64,000 bases of DNA from Roseovarius sp. GTDB taxonomy: Bacteria > Pseudomonadota > Alphaproteobacteria > Rhodobacterales > Rhodobacteraceae. The first letter of the stretch is position 1. Each line of letters begins with the position of its first letter. The notes below the pieces were generated by a model that did no database searches, had not been told where the DNA came from, and worked only from the letters and a program-made list of their open reading frames with translations. Positions 45,354 to 54,948 of the stretch are shown in pieces. The translations under genes and the position numbers were made by a program. The stretch lies in contig JAOSKR010000002.1 of NCBI GenBank assembly GCA_027493545.1, positions 1 to 64,000 on the forward strand, read 5' to 3'.

Positions 45354-46838
45354 ATGTCCGACCTGATCGACGACCCCGCACCGGGCGAGAACGCTCCCGA
45401 ATTCACCGTCTCCGAGCTCTCGGGCGCGGTCAAGCGCGTGATCGAGGGCGAGTTCGGCTTCGTGCGCGTGCGCGGCGAGTTGGGCCGCGTCAGCCGGCCG
45501 CGCTCGGGGCATGTCTATCTCGACCTCAAGGACGAACGCGCGGTGCTCGCCGGCGTGATCTGGAAGGGCAACGCCGCGCGGCTGGCCATTCAGCCCGAAG
45601 AGGGGATGGAGGTCGTGGCCACCGGCCGGCTGACCACGTTTCCCGGGCAGTCGCGCTATCAGATCGTGATCGAGAGCCTCAAGCCCGCGGGTGAGGGCGC
45701 GCTGATGGCGCTTTTGGAGAAACGCCGCAAGGCGCTGGCGGCCGAGGGGCTTTTCGCCGAGGAACGCAAGCGCCCCCTCCCGTTCCTGCCCGAGGTCATC
45801 GGCGTCGTCACCTCGCCCTCGGGCGCGGTGATCCGCGACATCCTGCACCGCCTGCGCGACCGTTTCCCGCGCAAGGTGCTGATCTGGCCGGTGGCGGTGC
45901 AGGGCGAGGCCTGCGCGCCCGAGGTGGCGCGCGCAATCAAGGGGTTCAACCGGCTCGAGCCCGGCGGCGCGCTGCCGCGTCCCGACCTGATCATCGTGGC
46001 GCGCGGCGGCGGTTCGGTCGAGGATCTCTGGGGCTTCAACGAAGAGGTGGTGGTGCGTGCCGCCGCGGCGTCGGATATTCCGCTGATCTCGGCGGTGGGA
46101 CACGAGACCGATACCACGCTGATCGACCTTGCCGCCGACCGGCGCGCGCCCACGCCCACGGCGGCGGCGGAAATGGCGGTGCCGGTGCGGCTCGAGCTGA
46201 TGGCGTGGCTCGACGGGCAGGGTGCGCGGCTCAGCCATGCGCTCAGCCGGTCGATGGGTGAGCGCCTTCGGCGCCTGCGCGATCTCGCGCGTGCCCTGCC
46301 GCGGCCCGAGACCCTGCTCGACGGCCCGCGCCAGCGCCTCGACGGGCTGTCCGAGCGGCTGCCCGGGGCGCTGACCCGCTCGGTGCAGCGGCGGCGCATC
46401 CGGCTTTATGAGCAAAGCGGCGTACTGCGCCCGGGCCTCCTGCGCAACGCGGTGGCCGGCCATCGCCGCGACTTGCGCGGACTTTCCGCGCGGCTCAACG
46501 TCGCCGCGCTGGAGCGTGACATTGCCCGCAAGCGGGACGAGGCCGCAAGGCTGGCGCGGCGTCTTTCCGAGGCCGGGATCCGCCAGACGGGGCGCTGGCG
46601 CGACCGGATGGAGACGCTCGACAGGCTGATGTCGTCGATGAGCTACAAGGCGACGCTGGGGCGCGGCTACGCGGTGGTGCACGGCCCCGCGGCGGTGGTG
46701 ACCAGCCGCGCCGAGGCGGCGCGCGCCGGCGCGCTCGAGATCGAGTTCGCCGATGGCCGCCTGGCCGTCGCCCCCGCCGGAAAACCCGGCCCGGGCAGGT
46801 TGAGGCCCGAAAGCCCCGACCAGGGCTCGCTGTTCTGA
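45354..46838 (+). CDS. xseA: exodeoxyribonuclease VII large subunit
   Basis: EFTVSELSGAVKRVIEGEFGFVRVRGELGRVSRPRSGHVYLDLKDERAVL; VGHETDTTLIDLAADRRAPTPTAAAE; intact 494 aa. Confidence 0.95.
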   Translation: MSDLIDDPAPGENAPEFTVSELSGAVKRVIEGEFGFVRVRGELGRVSRPRSGHVYLDLKDERAVLAGVIWKGNAARLAIQPEEGMEVVATGRLTTFPGQSRYQIVIESLKPAGEGALMALLEKRRKALAAEGLFAEERKRPLPFLPEVIGVVTSPSGAVIRDILHRLRDRFPRKVLIWPVAVQGEACAPEVARAIKGFNRLEPGGALPRPDLIIVARGGGSVEDLWGFNEEVVVRAAAASDIPLISAVGHETDTTLIDLAADRRAPTPTAAAEMAVPVRLELMAWLDGQGARLSHALSRSMGERLRRLRDLARALPRPETLLDGPRQRLDGLSERLPGALTRSVQRRRIRLYEQSGVLRPGLLRNAVAGHRRDLRGLSARLNVAALERDIARKRDEAARLARRLSEAGIRQTGRWRDRMETLDRLMSSMSYKATLGRGYAVVHGPAAVVTSRAEAARAGALEIEFADGRLAVAPAGKPGPGRLRPESPDQGSLF

Positions 46839-46932
46839 CGCAGCGTCCGACCGTCGGGATGGCGCGACCCGCCAGATCGGGTGCCGCACCCGTCCCGGCC
46901 TCCGAGCCGGGATGTTCAACCGAGGCGGCAAG

Positions 46933-46953
46933 GCCCCGGGTCAGGCCCGGGGC
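46933..46953. repeat. GC-rich palindromic (REP-like or terminator-like) element
   Basis: gccccggg-tcagg-cccggggc; related elements at 34743-34763 and 61287-61304. Confidence 0.45.
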
Positions 46954-47049
46954 GGAAAATGCCGTGACGTACGCGCCATGCCTTGAAAGTGATAGAATTC
47001 AGTCAATTGTGATGACTAATTCTATTACCGAGATCGTGTTTGTGAAAGT

Positions 47050-47454
47050 TCAGACACCCACATCCGGTCCCGGACAGATCAGCGGGTCGCTGGTCCTGCG
47101 GACTTCGTAGAGCTCGGTCAGCGCGGGGTCGTTCTCGAACCGCGCGATCAGCCCGCCGGCCGAGCGGGTGAAGCTCCAGCACTGCGGATCGGGTTCCTTG
47201 TCGTAGACAAAGCAGATCAGGCCGTCCTCTTCGTACCAGGTCCCGTTCTGGCACTCGCCGTTCAGAAAGGTCCAGATCACGCGGCGGTTGGGCAGGTATT
47301 CCTCGGCCCCGTAGGGCTCGCCCAACGAGCCGTAATAAAAGGTCTTGCCGCGGGTGTAGTCGTCGAATTCCCCGGCGCTCATCGCCGCCGGGGCCGCCGT
47401 GGCCGCCGCCGGCGCGACAAGCAGAACCCACATGATGATGGCGCGTATCCACAT
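47050..47454 (-). CDS. hypothetical secreted protein
   Basis: 134 aa with signal-like N-terminus; YEEDGLICFVYDKEPDPQCWSF. Confidence 0.6.
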   Translation of the reverse strand: MWIRAIIMWVLLVAPAAATAAPAAMSAGEFDDYTRGKTFYYGSLGEPYGAEEYLPNRRVIWTFLNGECQNGTWYEEDGLICFVYDKEPDPQCWSFTRSAGGLIARFENDPALTELYEVRRTSDPLICPGPDVGV

Positions 47455-47486
47455 GCGCAGAGTTTGGCAGATGCCGCGCGGCGAAG

Positions 47487-48524
47487 CTAGCGCGATTCGT
47501 CCGCACCGGCGCGGTCCTGCCAGGTCTCGCAGCGCGGGTCCATCAATCGGAACCAGACCGGCGGCACCAGCGCCAGCGCCGCCATTACCGGCAGCGGTCG
47601 GGGCAGGCAGGGCATGGTCTGCGCGTCGATCTGCAGCGCCGGGTAGGGGCGCGATGGAGTGACGTGGTGGTCGGAATGGCGCGGCGCATTGAGCGACAGC
47701 GCCGAGGATATGACATGCGGCGAATTCCACGAATGCCGCGGGCCCACCGGCTCGGCCCGGCCATCGGGACGCCGCTGCCGGCGCAGGCCGTAATGCTGCA
47801 CGTAATCCGACATCTGGATCTGCAGCTGCGCGTGCGCCGCCATCGCAAGGAGTGCCGCCACGCCGCCCGCCCCGGCCAGCGCCCCGGCCGCCGCAAGCGT
47901 CAGCGCGCCGCCGCCGATATAGAGCACGTAAGGATGCCGCCAGAGCGCGCGCCCCGCCTGACGCCGGTTTTCGGCCGCAAGCCCTGCGCGGAACGCCCCA
48001 CGCCATGCCCGCCATGCGAACCGGTAGAACCCGACCCCGCGCGGGGCGCTGCTGGGGTCGGCGTCGGTGCCGACATGGACGTGATGCACCAGAAGATGCG
48101 CGCTGGCGTGATGGCCGATCAACAGCGAGGTGTAGACCAGCCGCCCCAGCCGCCGCAGCGCGCGTCTTGGCCGGTGGATGAGTTCATGCGCCGCCGGGTG
48201 CGAAATCTGCCCGAAGACGAGCCCCGCCGCGAGGCCGACACCGAGGCGCTCGGGCAGGCTCAGCCCGCTTTCGCCGCCCACCGCCCGGATGGCGAGGCCC
48301 AGCAGCGCGAAATGCGCGAGCCCCAGGCAGACCAGAAGCGCATCGGCCGCCGGGAACTCCTCGCCGGGATCGCGATTGCGGTTGCTGGCGGCAACCAGCC
48401 GGTCCGCCGCCGCGACCAGCACGGTCATGTAACCCAGCGCAAGCCACACCCAGGCACCGCCCGAAAGCGCCGCCGGCACGATCAGCAGAAACGGCGCCAG
48501 CGTGACCACGGCAAAGAGCCCCAT
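47487..48524 (-). CDS. AlkB-type alkane 1-monooxygenase/fatty acid desaturase family protein
   Basis: Histidine boxes HELIHR, HHVHV and NAPRHSDHH; several transmembrane segments. Confidence 0.87.
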   Translation of the reverse strand: MGLFAVVTLAPFLLIVPAALSGGAWVWLALGYMTVLVAAADRLVAASNRNRDPGEEFPAADALLVCLGLAHFALLGLAIRAVGGESGLSLPERLGVGLAAGLVFGQISHPAAHELIHRPRRALRRLGRLVYTSLLIGHHASAHLLVHHVHVGTDADPSSAPRGVGFYRFAWRAWRGAFRAGLAAENRRQAGRALWRHPYVLYIGGGALTLAAAGALAGAGGVAALLAMAAHAQLQIQMSDYVQHYGLRRQRRPDGRAEPVGPRHSWNSPHVISSALSLNAPRHSDHHVTPSRPYPALQIDAQTMPCLPRPLPVMAALALVPPVWFRLMDPRCETWQDRAGADESR

Positions 48525-48675
48525 GCAGCACAGTCCTTTCACTCCGCCAGGCCCCACTCCTACACTCCGGCGCGGGCCACCGGCAACGCTTCCGGTGCTC
48601 GATACGTCGCTTTTGCTCTCGCATCTCCGTTTGGTCCGCGGCTATGGTGGAAGGCGTCACAAGGAGGGGTCCGGC

Positions 48676-50362
48676 ATGGCTTTGGATCAACGCAAGGGCG
48701 TCTGGAAATCGGGGCGCGGCAAAGGCCGGCCCACGCCCAAGGGCCGCCAGCTCGACGATCGCGCCTGGGAAGAGGTGCGCTCGCTTCTCGGCGAGGGTCC
48801 GCACCGGCGCGATCTGCTGATCGAGTATCTGCACCGCATCCAGGATACCTGTGGCCATCTTTCCGCGGCCCATCTGCGGGCGCTGGCCGAGGAACTGCGC
48901 ATCGCCCAGGCCGAGGTCTATGAGGTGGCGACCTTCTACGCCCATTTCGACGTGGTGAAGGAGGGCGAGACCCCGCCGCCGGCACTGACCATCCGGGTGT
49001 GCGATTCGCTTTCCTGCGAACTGGCTGGCGCGCAGGAGCTGAAGGCGGCGCTGGAGAAGGGGCTTGATCCGGCCGAGGTGCGGGTGCTGCGCGCGCCCTG
49101 CATGGGCCGCTGCGATACCGCGCCGGTGCTGGAGCTGGGGCACCGCCATATCGACCATGCCACGCCGGAAAAGGCCCGGGCGGCGGTGTCCGCCGGCGAT
49201 GTCCATCCAGTTATTCCCGATTATCAAGGGTTTGACTCCTACCGCGAAGGTGGCGGCTACGGGGTGCTGGCGCGTCTGCGGCGCGAGGGCGATTTCGAGG
49301 CGGTGCAGGAGGAACTGCTCGCCTCGGGGCTGCGCGGGCTCGGCGGGGCGGGTTTTCCCTCGGGGCGCAAATGGGGTTTCGTGCGGGCCGAGCCGGGGCC
49401 CCGTTACCTTGCCGTGAACGGCGACGAGGGCGAGCCCGGAACCTTCAAGGATCGCTTTTACCTCGAGAGAGAGCCGCATGTTTTCCTTGAGGGAATGCTG
49501 ATTGCCGGCTGGGCGGTCGAGGCCGAGACCTGTTTCATCTACATGCGCGACGAATATCCCGCCGTACTGGAAATCCTGCGCCGTGAAATCGCCGCGCTGG
49601 AGGATGCCGGCATCGTCGCTCCGGGATACATCGACCTGCGCCGCGGCGCCGGCGCCTATATCTGCGGCGAGGAATCGGCGATGATCGAATCGATCGAGGG
49701 CAAGCGCGGCCTGCCGCGCCACCGCCCGCCCTTCGTCGCGCAGGTGGGGATTTTCGGCCGGCCGACGCTGGTCAACAACGTCGAGACGCTCTACTGGGTC
49801 ACGCGGGTGCTGCGCGAGGGTAAGGATATCCTCGCAAGTGTCGAGAAAAACGGCAGAAAAGGGCTGCGCTCCTATTCGGTTTCGGGGCGGGTGAAAAACC
49901 CCGGCGTCCACCTGCTGCCGGCGGGCTCCACCATCCGCGACGTCATCGAGGCCGCCGGCGGCATGACCGAGGGGCATGTCCTCAAGGCGTATCAGCCCGG
50001 CGGGCCGTCATCGGGGCTGCTGCCGGCGAGCCTCGACGATGTGCCGCTCGATTTCGACACGCTTCAGCCCCATGACAGCTTCATCGGCTCGGCGGCGGTG
50101 GTGGTGCTGTCGGACCGTGACAGCCCCCGCGCCGCCGCGCTCAACATGCTGCGCTTTTTCGAGGACGAAAGCTGCGGCCAGTGCACTCCCTGCCGGGTGG
50201 GCTGCGAAAAAGGCGGTGAAGCTGATGCAGGCCGACCGCTGGGACCGTGCCTTGCTGGATGACCTCTGCGACGCCATGGCGGACGCCTCGATCTGTGGTC
50301 TGGGCCAGGCCGCGCCCAACCCGATCCGCCTGGTGATGCGGCATTTTCCGGATGAGGTTTGA
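48676..50362 (+). CDS. NuoE-NuoF-type fusion (formate dehydrogenase beta subunit FdsB-like), apparent frameshift near 50210
   Basis: NuoE-like CDSLSCELAGA...APCMGRCDTAP, NuoF-like NGDEGEPGTFKDRFYLEREPHVFLEGM and ESCGQCTPCRVGCEK; frame break at gaaaaagg. Confidence 0.88.
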
Positions 50363-50374
50363 GGGGCAAGCGTC

Positions 50375-50614
50375 TCAGATTGCTTTGAAAAGCCGCTGAA
50401 ACACCCGGCCGCCCAGCCGTGGCATGCCCGCCATGTAGACGATCCACAGCGCGAACATGACGATCGCCGGCAGGCCGGTGAGCGCAAATCCCTCCTCGGT
50501 GGTGTCGCCGGTGACGGCGGCGATGGCGAAGCCGATCAGGAAGAAGCTGAAGACGAGATCGAGGATGAAGGCTGTGACCACGCGCCATGTCGCGGGCCTT
50601 GCGGGGTCGGTCAT
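50375..50614 (-). CDS. small RDD-like membrane protein
   Basis: 79 aa, RPATWRVVTAFILDLVFSFFLIGFAIAAVTGDTTEEGFALTGLPAI. Confidence 0.6.
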   Translation of the reverse strand: MTDPARPATWRVVTAFILDLVFSFFLIGFAIAAVTGDTTEEGFALTGLPAIVMFALWIVYMAGMPRLGGRVFQRLFKAI

Positions 50615-50751
50615 GCGTCGCTCTCCTTTGCGCGTTGTCCGGCAAGGATAGCGCGATCCGACGCCAAAAGGCAGTCCGCGCGCGGCGGTGCAAGGCTTCC
50701 ATCTGCCGCGTGATGCGATTAGGTGACGTCAGGCATCCGGCTGGAGGGCTC

Positions 50752-51861
50752 ATGGCGTTATTCTCGAAACTCAAGGAACGGCTCTTCAAGTCCTCCTCAA
50801 GGCTTGAACAGGGGCTCGACGCGATCGTCGACGAGGGCGTCGATGAAGGCGTCGAGGCAGGTCCGGCCGATGAGGCCATTGATGAGGCTGTTGCAGTCCG
50901 GCCCGATGACAGCGCGGCCGAGGCGCCCGCGCCCGCCGCGAAACCGGCGCCCGGGCACCCCGACAGCCCCGACAGCCCTGACCGCCCGGGCCTGCTGGGC
51001 CGGGTTCTGGGCCGGGGCGGCGAGCCCCGCCGCGTCCTCGACGACGAGATGCTGGAAAGCCTCGAAGAGTTGCTGATCACCACCGACATGGGGGTCGAGA
51101 CCGCCCTGCGGGTGACCGCCAACATGGCCGAGGGGCGGATGGGCAAACGCCTTTCGACGCGCGAGATCAAGGCGCTGCTGACCGCCGAGATCGCCCGCAT
51201 CATGGAGCCCGTGGCCCGGCCGATGCCGCTTTACGCCAAGCGCCCGCAGGTGGTGCTGGTCGTGGGGGTGAACGGCTCGGGCAAGACCACAACCATCGGC
51301 AAGCTGGCCAACCAGTTCAAGGCCGCCGGCAAGACGGTGGTGATCGCCGCTTGCGACACCTTCCGCGCGGCGGCGGTGGAGCAGCTGCAGATCTGGGGCG
51401 AGCGCGCCGGCGTGCCGGTGCTGAGCGCGCCGGAGGGCTCGGATCCGGCAAGCCTTGCCTTCGACGCCATGGCCAGGGCCGAGGCCGACGGCGCCGATCT
51501 GCTGCTGATCGACACCGCCGGGCGGCTGCAGAACCGTGCCGACCTGATGGAGGAACTGGCCAAGATCGTCCGCGTCATCCGCAAGCGCGACGAAAGCGCG
51601 CCACACAACACGCTGCTGGTGCTCGACGCCACCACCGGGCAGAACGCGCTGAGCCAGGTCGAGACCTTCCGCAAGCTCGCCGATGTGACCGGCCTGGTCA
51701 TGACCAAGCTCGACGGCACCGCGCGCGGCGGCGTGCTGGTGGCGGTGGCCGACCGCTTCGGCCTGCCCATTCACGCCATCGGTGTGGGCGAGCAAATCGA
51801 CGATCTGGTACCCTTCGACCCACAGGAGTTCGCCGCGGCGCTGACCGGTCTGGAGGCGTGA
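50752..51861 (+). CDS. ftsY: signal recognition particle receptor FtsY
   Basis: VVLVVGVNGSGKTTTIGKLANQFKAAGKTVVIAACDTFRAAAVEQLQIW; DTAGRLQNRADLMEEL; TKLDGTARGG. Confidence 0.95.
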   Translation: MALFSKLKERLFKSSSRLEQGLDAIVDEGVDEGVEAGPADEAIDEAVAVRPDDSAAEAPAPAAKPAPGHPDSPDSPDRPGLLGRVLGRGGEPRRVLDDEMLESLEELLITTDMGVETALRVTANMAEGRMGKRLSTREIKALLTAEIARIMEPVARPMPLYAKRPQVVLVVGVNGSGKTTTIGKLANQFKAAGKTVVIAACDTFRAAAVEQLQIWGERAGVPVLSAPEGSDPASLAFDAMARAEADGADLLLIDTAGRLQNRADLMEELAKIVRVIRKRDESAPHNTLLVLDATTGQNALSQVETFRKLADVTGLVMTKLDGTARGGVLVAVADRFGLPIHAIGVGEQIDDLVPFDPQEFAAALTGLEA

Positions 51862-51996
51862 TGAACCGCCCGGCCCGTTCTTCCAGGCGGAAATACCCCG
51901 GCGGGATCGGCGGGCCGGCGCCCCGATCGGCGGGCTTTCATCCGTGAGCGGGTGGATCGTCGCGCTCGAGGGCACGGCCGAGGGCCACACCCGGCG

Positions 51997-52845
51997 ATGG
52001 TCCTGGCGCTCCTGGCGGCGTTTTTGCATGCAATTTTCGGCGCGCTGCAGAAGGGGCGCCACGACCCCTGGCTCAGCCGGCTTTCGATCGACGTGTGGCT
52101 GGTGGTGCTGTCGCTGCCGCTCCTCTTTCTCGTGCCGGTGCCCGAGGCGCATATGTGGCCCATCTTCGCCGGCGCGATCGTCATTCATTTCACCTACAAG
52201 TCCCTGCAGGCGATGGCCTACAGCCGCGGCGCCTATACCGTGGTCTATCCGGTGGTGCGGGGCGCCGGGCCGCTCTTTACCGTGATCGGAGCCTGGGTGA
52301 TCTTCGGCGAGGTATTCACTCCGGTGCAGTGGCTGGGGCTGGGTGTCCTGCTGGCGGGCATCTTCGGGCTGGCGGTCTACAACCTGATCTTTCTGGTCTC
52401 CGCGCGCGAGACGCTGGTTCCGGCTTTGGGGCTGGCCGCGATCACCGGGCTCTTCGTGGCGCTCTACACCACCTACGACGCCTACGGCATCCGCGCCTCC
52501 GCCGACCCGTTCACGTTTCTGGCGTGGTTCTTCTTTCTCACCGCCTTCGACTTTCCGCTGCTCTTCGCGCTGACCCCGATGGGCGCGCGCATCTCGGGCC
52601 TGCCGCTCAGGCCGCTTCTGCTGCGCGGGCTGGCGGGGGCGCTGGTGGCCTATGGCAGTTTCGGGGCGGTGATGCTGGCCACGCGGCTCGACAAGGTGGG
52701 CCAGGCGGCGGTACTGCGCGAGACCTCGACGGTTTTTGCCGCGGTGATCGGGTGGCTGGTGTTGCGCGAAACCGTCGGGCCGCGGCGGATCGCGCTGATG
52801 GCATTGATCGCCGCCGGCGCCGTGATAGTTGAGTTTGGCGGTTGA
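51997..52845 (+). CDS. EamA/DMT-family transporter
   Basis: Multi-TM: GAYTVVYPVVRGAGPLFTVIGAWVIFGEVFTPVQWLGLGVLLAGIFGL. Confidence 0.85.
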   Translation: MVLALLAAFLHAIFGALQKGRHDPWLSRLSIDVWLVVLSLPLLFLVPVPEAHMWPIFAGAIVIHFTYKSLQAMAYSRGAYTVVYPVVRGAGPLFTVIGAWVIFGEVFTPVQWLGLGVLLAGIFGLAVYNLIFLVSARETLVPALGLAAITGLFVALYTTYDAYGIRASADPFTFLAWFFFLTAFDFPLLFALTPMGARISGLPLRPLLLRGLAGALVAYGSFGAVMLATRLDKVGQAAVLRETSTVFAAVIGWLVLRETVGPRRIALMALIAAGAVIVEFGG

Positions 52846-52859
52846 ATGAGAGGCAGGGC

Positions 52860-53468
52860 ATGGCGAAACGGCATCTGAACCCGAAACTGAAGGCGGCGCT
52901 GGAATTCGGCCCCGTCCTGGGCTTTTTCGTCGCCTATCTCTGGCTCAAGGACGAGACCTTCAGCATTTCGGGCGCCGATTATGCCGGCTTCATCGTCGTC
53001 ACCGCCGGGTTCATCCCGGTCTTTCTGCTGGCGATGGCGGCGCTCTGGCGGCTTACCGGGCACCTGTCGCGGATGCAGGTGATGACGGCGGTGCTGATCG
53101 TGGTCTTCGGCGGGCTCAGCGTCTGGTTCAATGACCCGCGCTTTTTCAAGATGAAACCAACCTTCATCTATCTGCTCTTCGGCGGTGTGCTGGGCCTGGG
53201 GCTCTTGCGCGGTCAGTCCTGGCTGAAATACGTGATGGAAGGAGTGATGCCGCTCAGCCATGAGGGCTGGATGATCCTGACCCGGCGGCTGGCGATCTTC
53301 TTTCTCGGGCTCGCGGTGCTCAACGAGGTGATCTGGCGGGGCTTTTCGGAAGAGACGTGGGTCTATTTCAAGACCTTCGGGCTGACCGCGGCGATCTTTG
53401 GCTTTTTCCTGCTCCAGGGCCCGCTTTTCCGCGACCACGGCTTCGGAGGGCGACGACGCGCGCGATGA
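52860..53468 (+). CDS. yciB: inner membrane-spanning protein YciB (septation protein A family)
   Basis: LKAALEFGPVLGFFVAYLW...NDPRFFKMKPTFIYLLFGGVLGLGLLRGQSWLKYVM; LNEVIWRGFSEETWVYFK. Confidence 0.92.
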   Translation: MAKRHLNPKLKAALEFGPVLGFFVAYLWLKDETFSISGADYAGFIVVTAGFIPVFLLAMAALWRLTGHLSRMQVMTAVLIVVFGGLSVWFNDPRFFKMKPTFIYLLFGGVLGLGLLRGQSWLKYVMEGVMPLSHEGWMILTRRLAIFFLGLAVLNEVIWRGFSEETWVYFKTFGLTAAIFGFFLLQGPLFRDHGFGGRRRAR

Positions 53469-53518
53469 CAACGGCGATGCGGGTCATTGACGCGCGGCCG
53501 GGACGCGGCTAAAGCGGC

Positions 53519-53583
53519 CGCCGGGTGTGGCGATTTGTGACCGGATTGCGGGCCACGTTAAACAACTCCGCTAAAGAGGCGAG
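53519..53583 (+). promoter_or_regulatory. SAM-II riboswitch
   Basis: gggtgtggcgatttgtgaccggattgcgggccacgttaaacaactccgctaaagaggcg: conserved gatttg, CCACGTTAAACAA and GCTAAAGAG blocks, located before metZ. Confidence 0.93.
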
Positions 53584-53671
53584 GCATGAAGGGCTTCCTT
53601 CCGCTTGGCCGGGTTCAGGGGGTTCTTTCACGGGTCGCGTCGACGCTGCGCGAATGCCTCGGAGACGGAAC

Positions 53672-54855
53672 ATGACAGAGAACTGGAAGACGCGCACCGA
53701 GGCTGGTGCATGCCGGCAGCCGCCGCAGCGGCTGGGGCGAGGTGAGCGAGGCGATCTTTCTCACCCAGGGGTTCGTCTATGACAGCGCCGAGACGGCGCA
53801 GGCGCGGTTCATCGAGTCCGGGCCTGACGAGTTCATCTATGCCCGCTACGGCAACCCCACGGTGCGCATGTTCGAGGACCGCATCGCCGCGCTCGAGGGC
53901 GCCGAGGACGCCTTTGCCACCGCCAGCGGCATGGCCGCCGTCTCGGGTGCGCTGACGTCGTGCCTGCGCGCGGGCGATCACGTCGTCGCGGCGCGGGCGC
54001 TTTTCGGGTCGTGCCTTTACGTGCTCGAGGAAATCCTGACCCGCTTCGGCGTCGAGGTCAGTTTCGTTGATGGCACCGATCTCGCGCAGTGGCGCGCCGC
54101 GATCCGGCCCGGCACGCGTGCGGTCTTTTTCGAGTCGGTCGCCAACCCCACGCTCGAGGTGATCGACATCGCCGCGGTGGCGGATCTGGCCCACGCCGCG
54201 GGTGCCGTGGTGATCGTCGACAATGTCTTTGCCACCCCGGTCTTTTCGCGCGCGCTGGAACTCGGCGGCGATGTCGTGGTCTATTCCGCGACCAAGCATA
54301 TCGACGGGCAGGGGCGCACGCTCGGCGGGGGTGATCCTGGGTACGCGCGAGTTCATCCGCAAGACGGTGGAGCCCTACATGAAGCACACCGGGGGCGCGA
54401 TGTCGCCCTTCACCGCCTGGGTGTTGCTCAAGGGGCTCGAGACGCTCGATCTGCGGGTGCGGGCGCAGGCCGCGACGGCGCTGGCGCTCGCGCAGGCGCT
54501 GGAGGGGCACGCCAGGCTCGAACGCGCCATCTATCCCGGCCACCCGGCGCACCCTCAGCACGCGCTGGCGATGCGCCAGATGGGTGGCGGCGGCACGGTG
54601 GTGGCGCTCGACATCCGGGGCGGGCAGGCGGGGGCGTTCAGGTTTCTCGACGCGCTCAAGATCGTGCTCATCTCCAACAACCTGGGCGACGCCAAGTCGA
54701 TCATCACCCATCCCGCGACCACCACCCACCAGCGCCTAAGCGACGAGCGCAAGACCGCGCTGGGCATCACCCCGGGGCTGGTGCGGCTGTCGCTGGGGAT
54801 CGAGGACACCGGCGATCTGATCGCCGACGTGATGCAGGCGCTCGACGCGGTCTGA
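53672..54855 (+). CDS. metZ: O-succinylhomoserine sulfhydrylase, two apparent frameshifts
   Basis: FVYDSAETAQARFIESGPDEFIYARYGNPTVRMFEDRIAALEGAEDAFATASGMAAV; YSATKHIDGQGRTLGG | VILGTREFIRKTVEPYMKHTGGAMSPFTAWVLLKGLETL. Confidence 0.93.
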
Positions 54856-54948
54856 AGCGGTGGTGTCAGGGCCCGGCCTGCGGACCGCACCTGCGGGCTG
54901 CAGGCCGGGTCGCGTCAGAGACCGCCGCGTCAGGTCTGATACAGCCCC

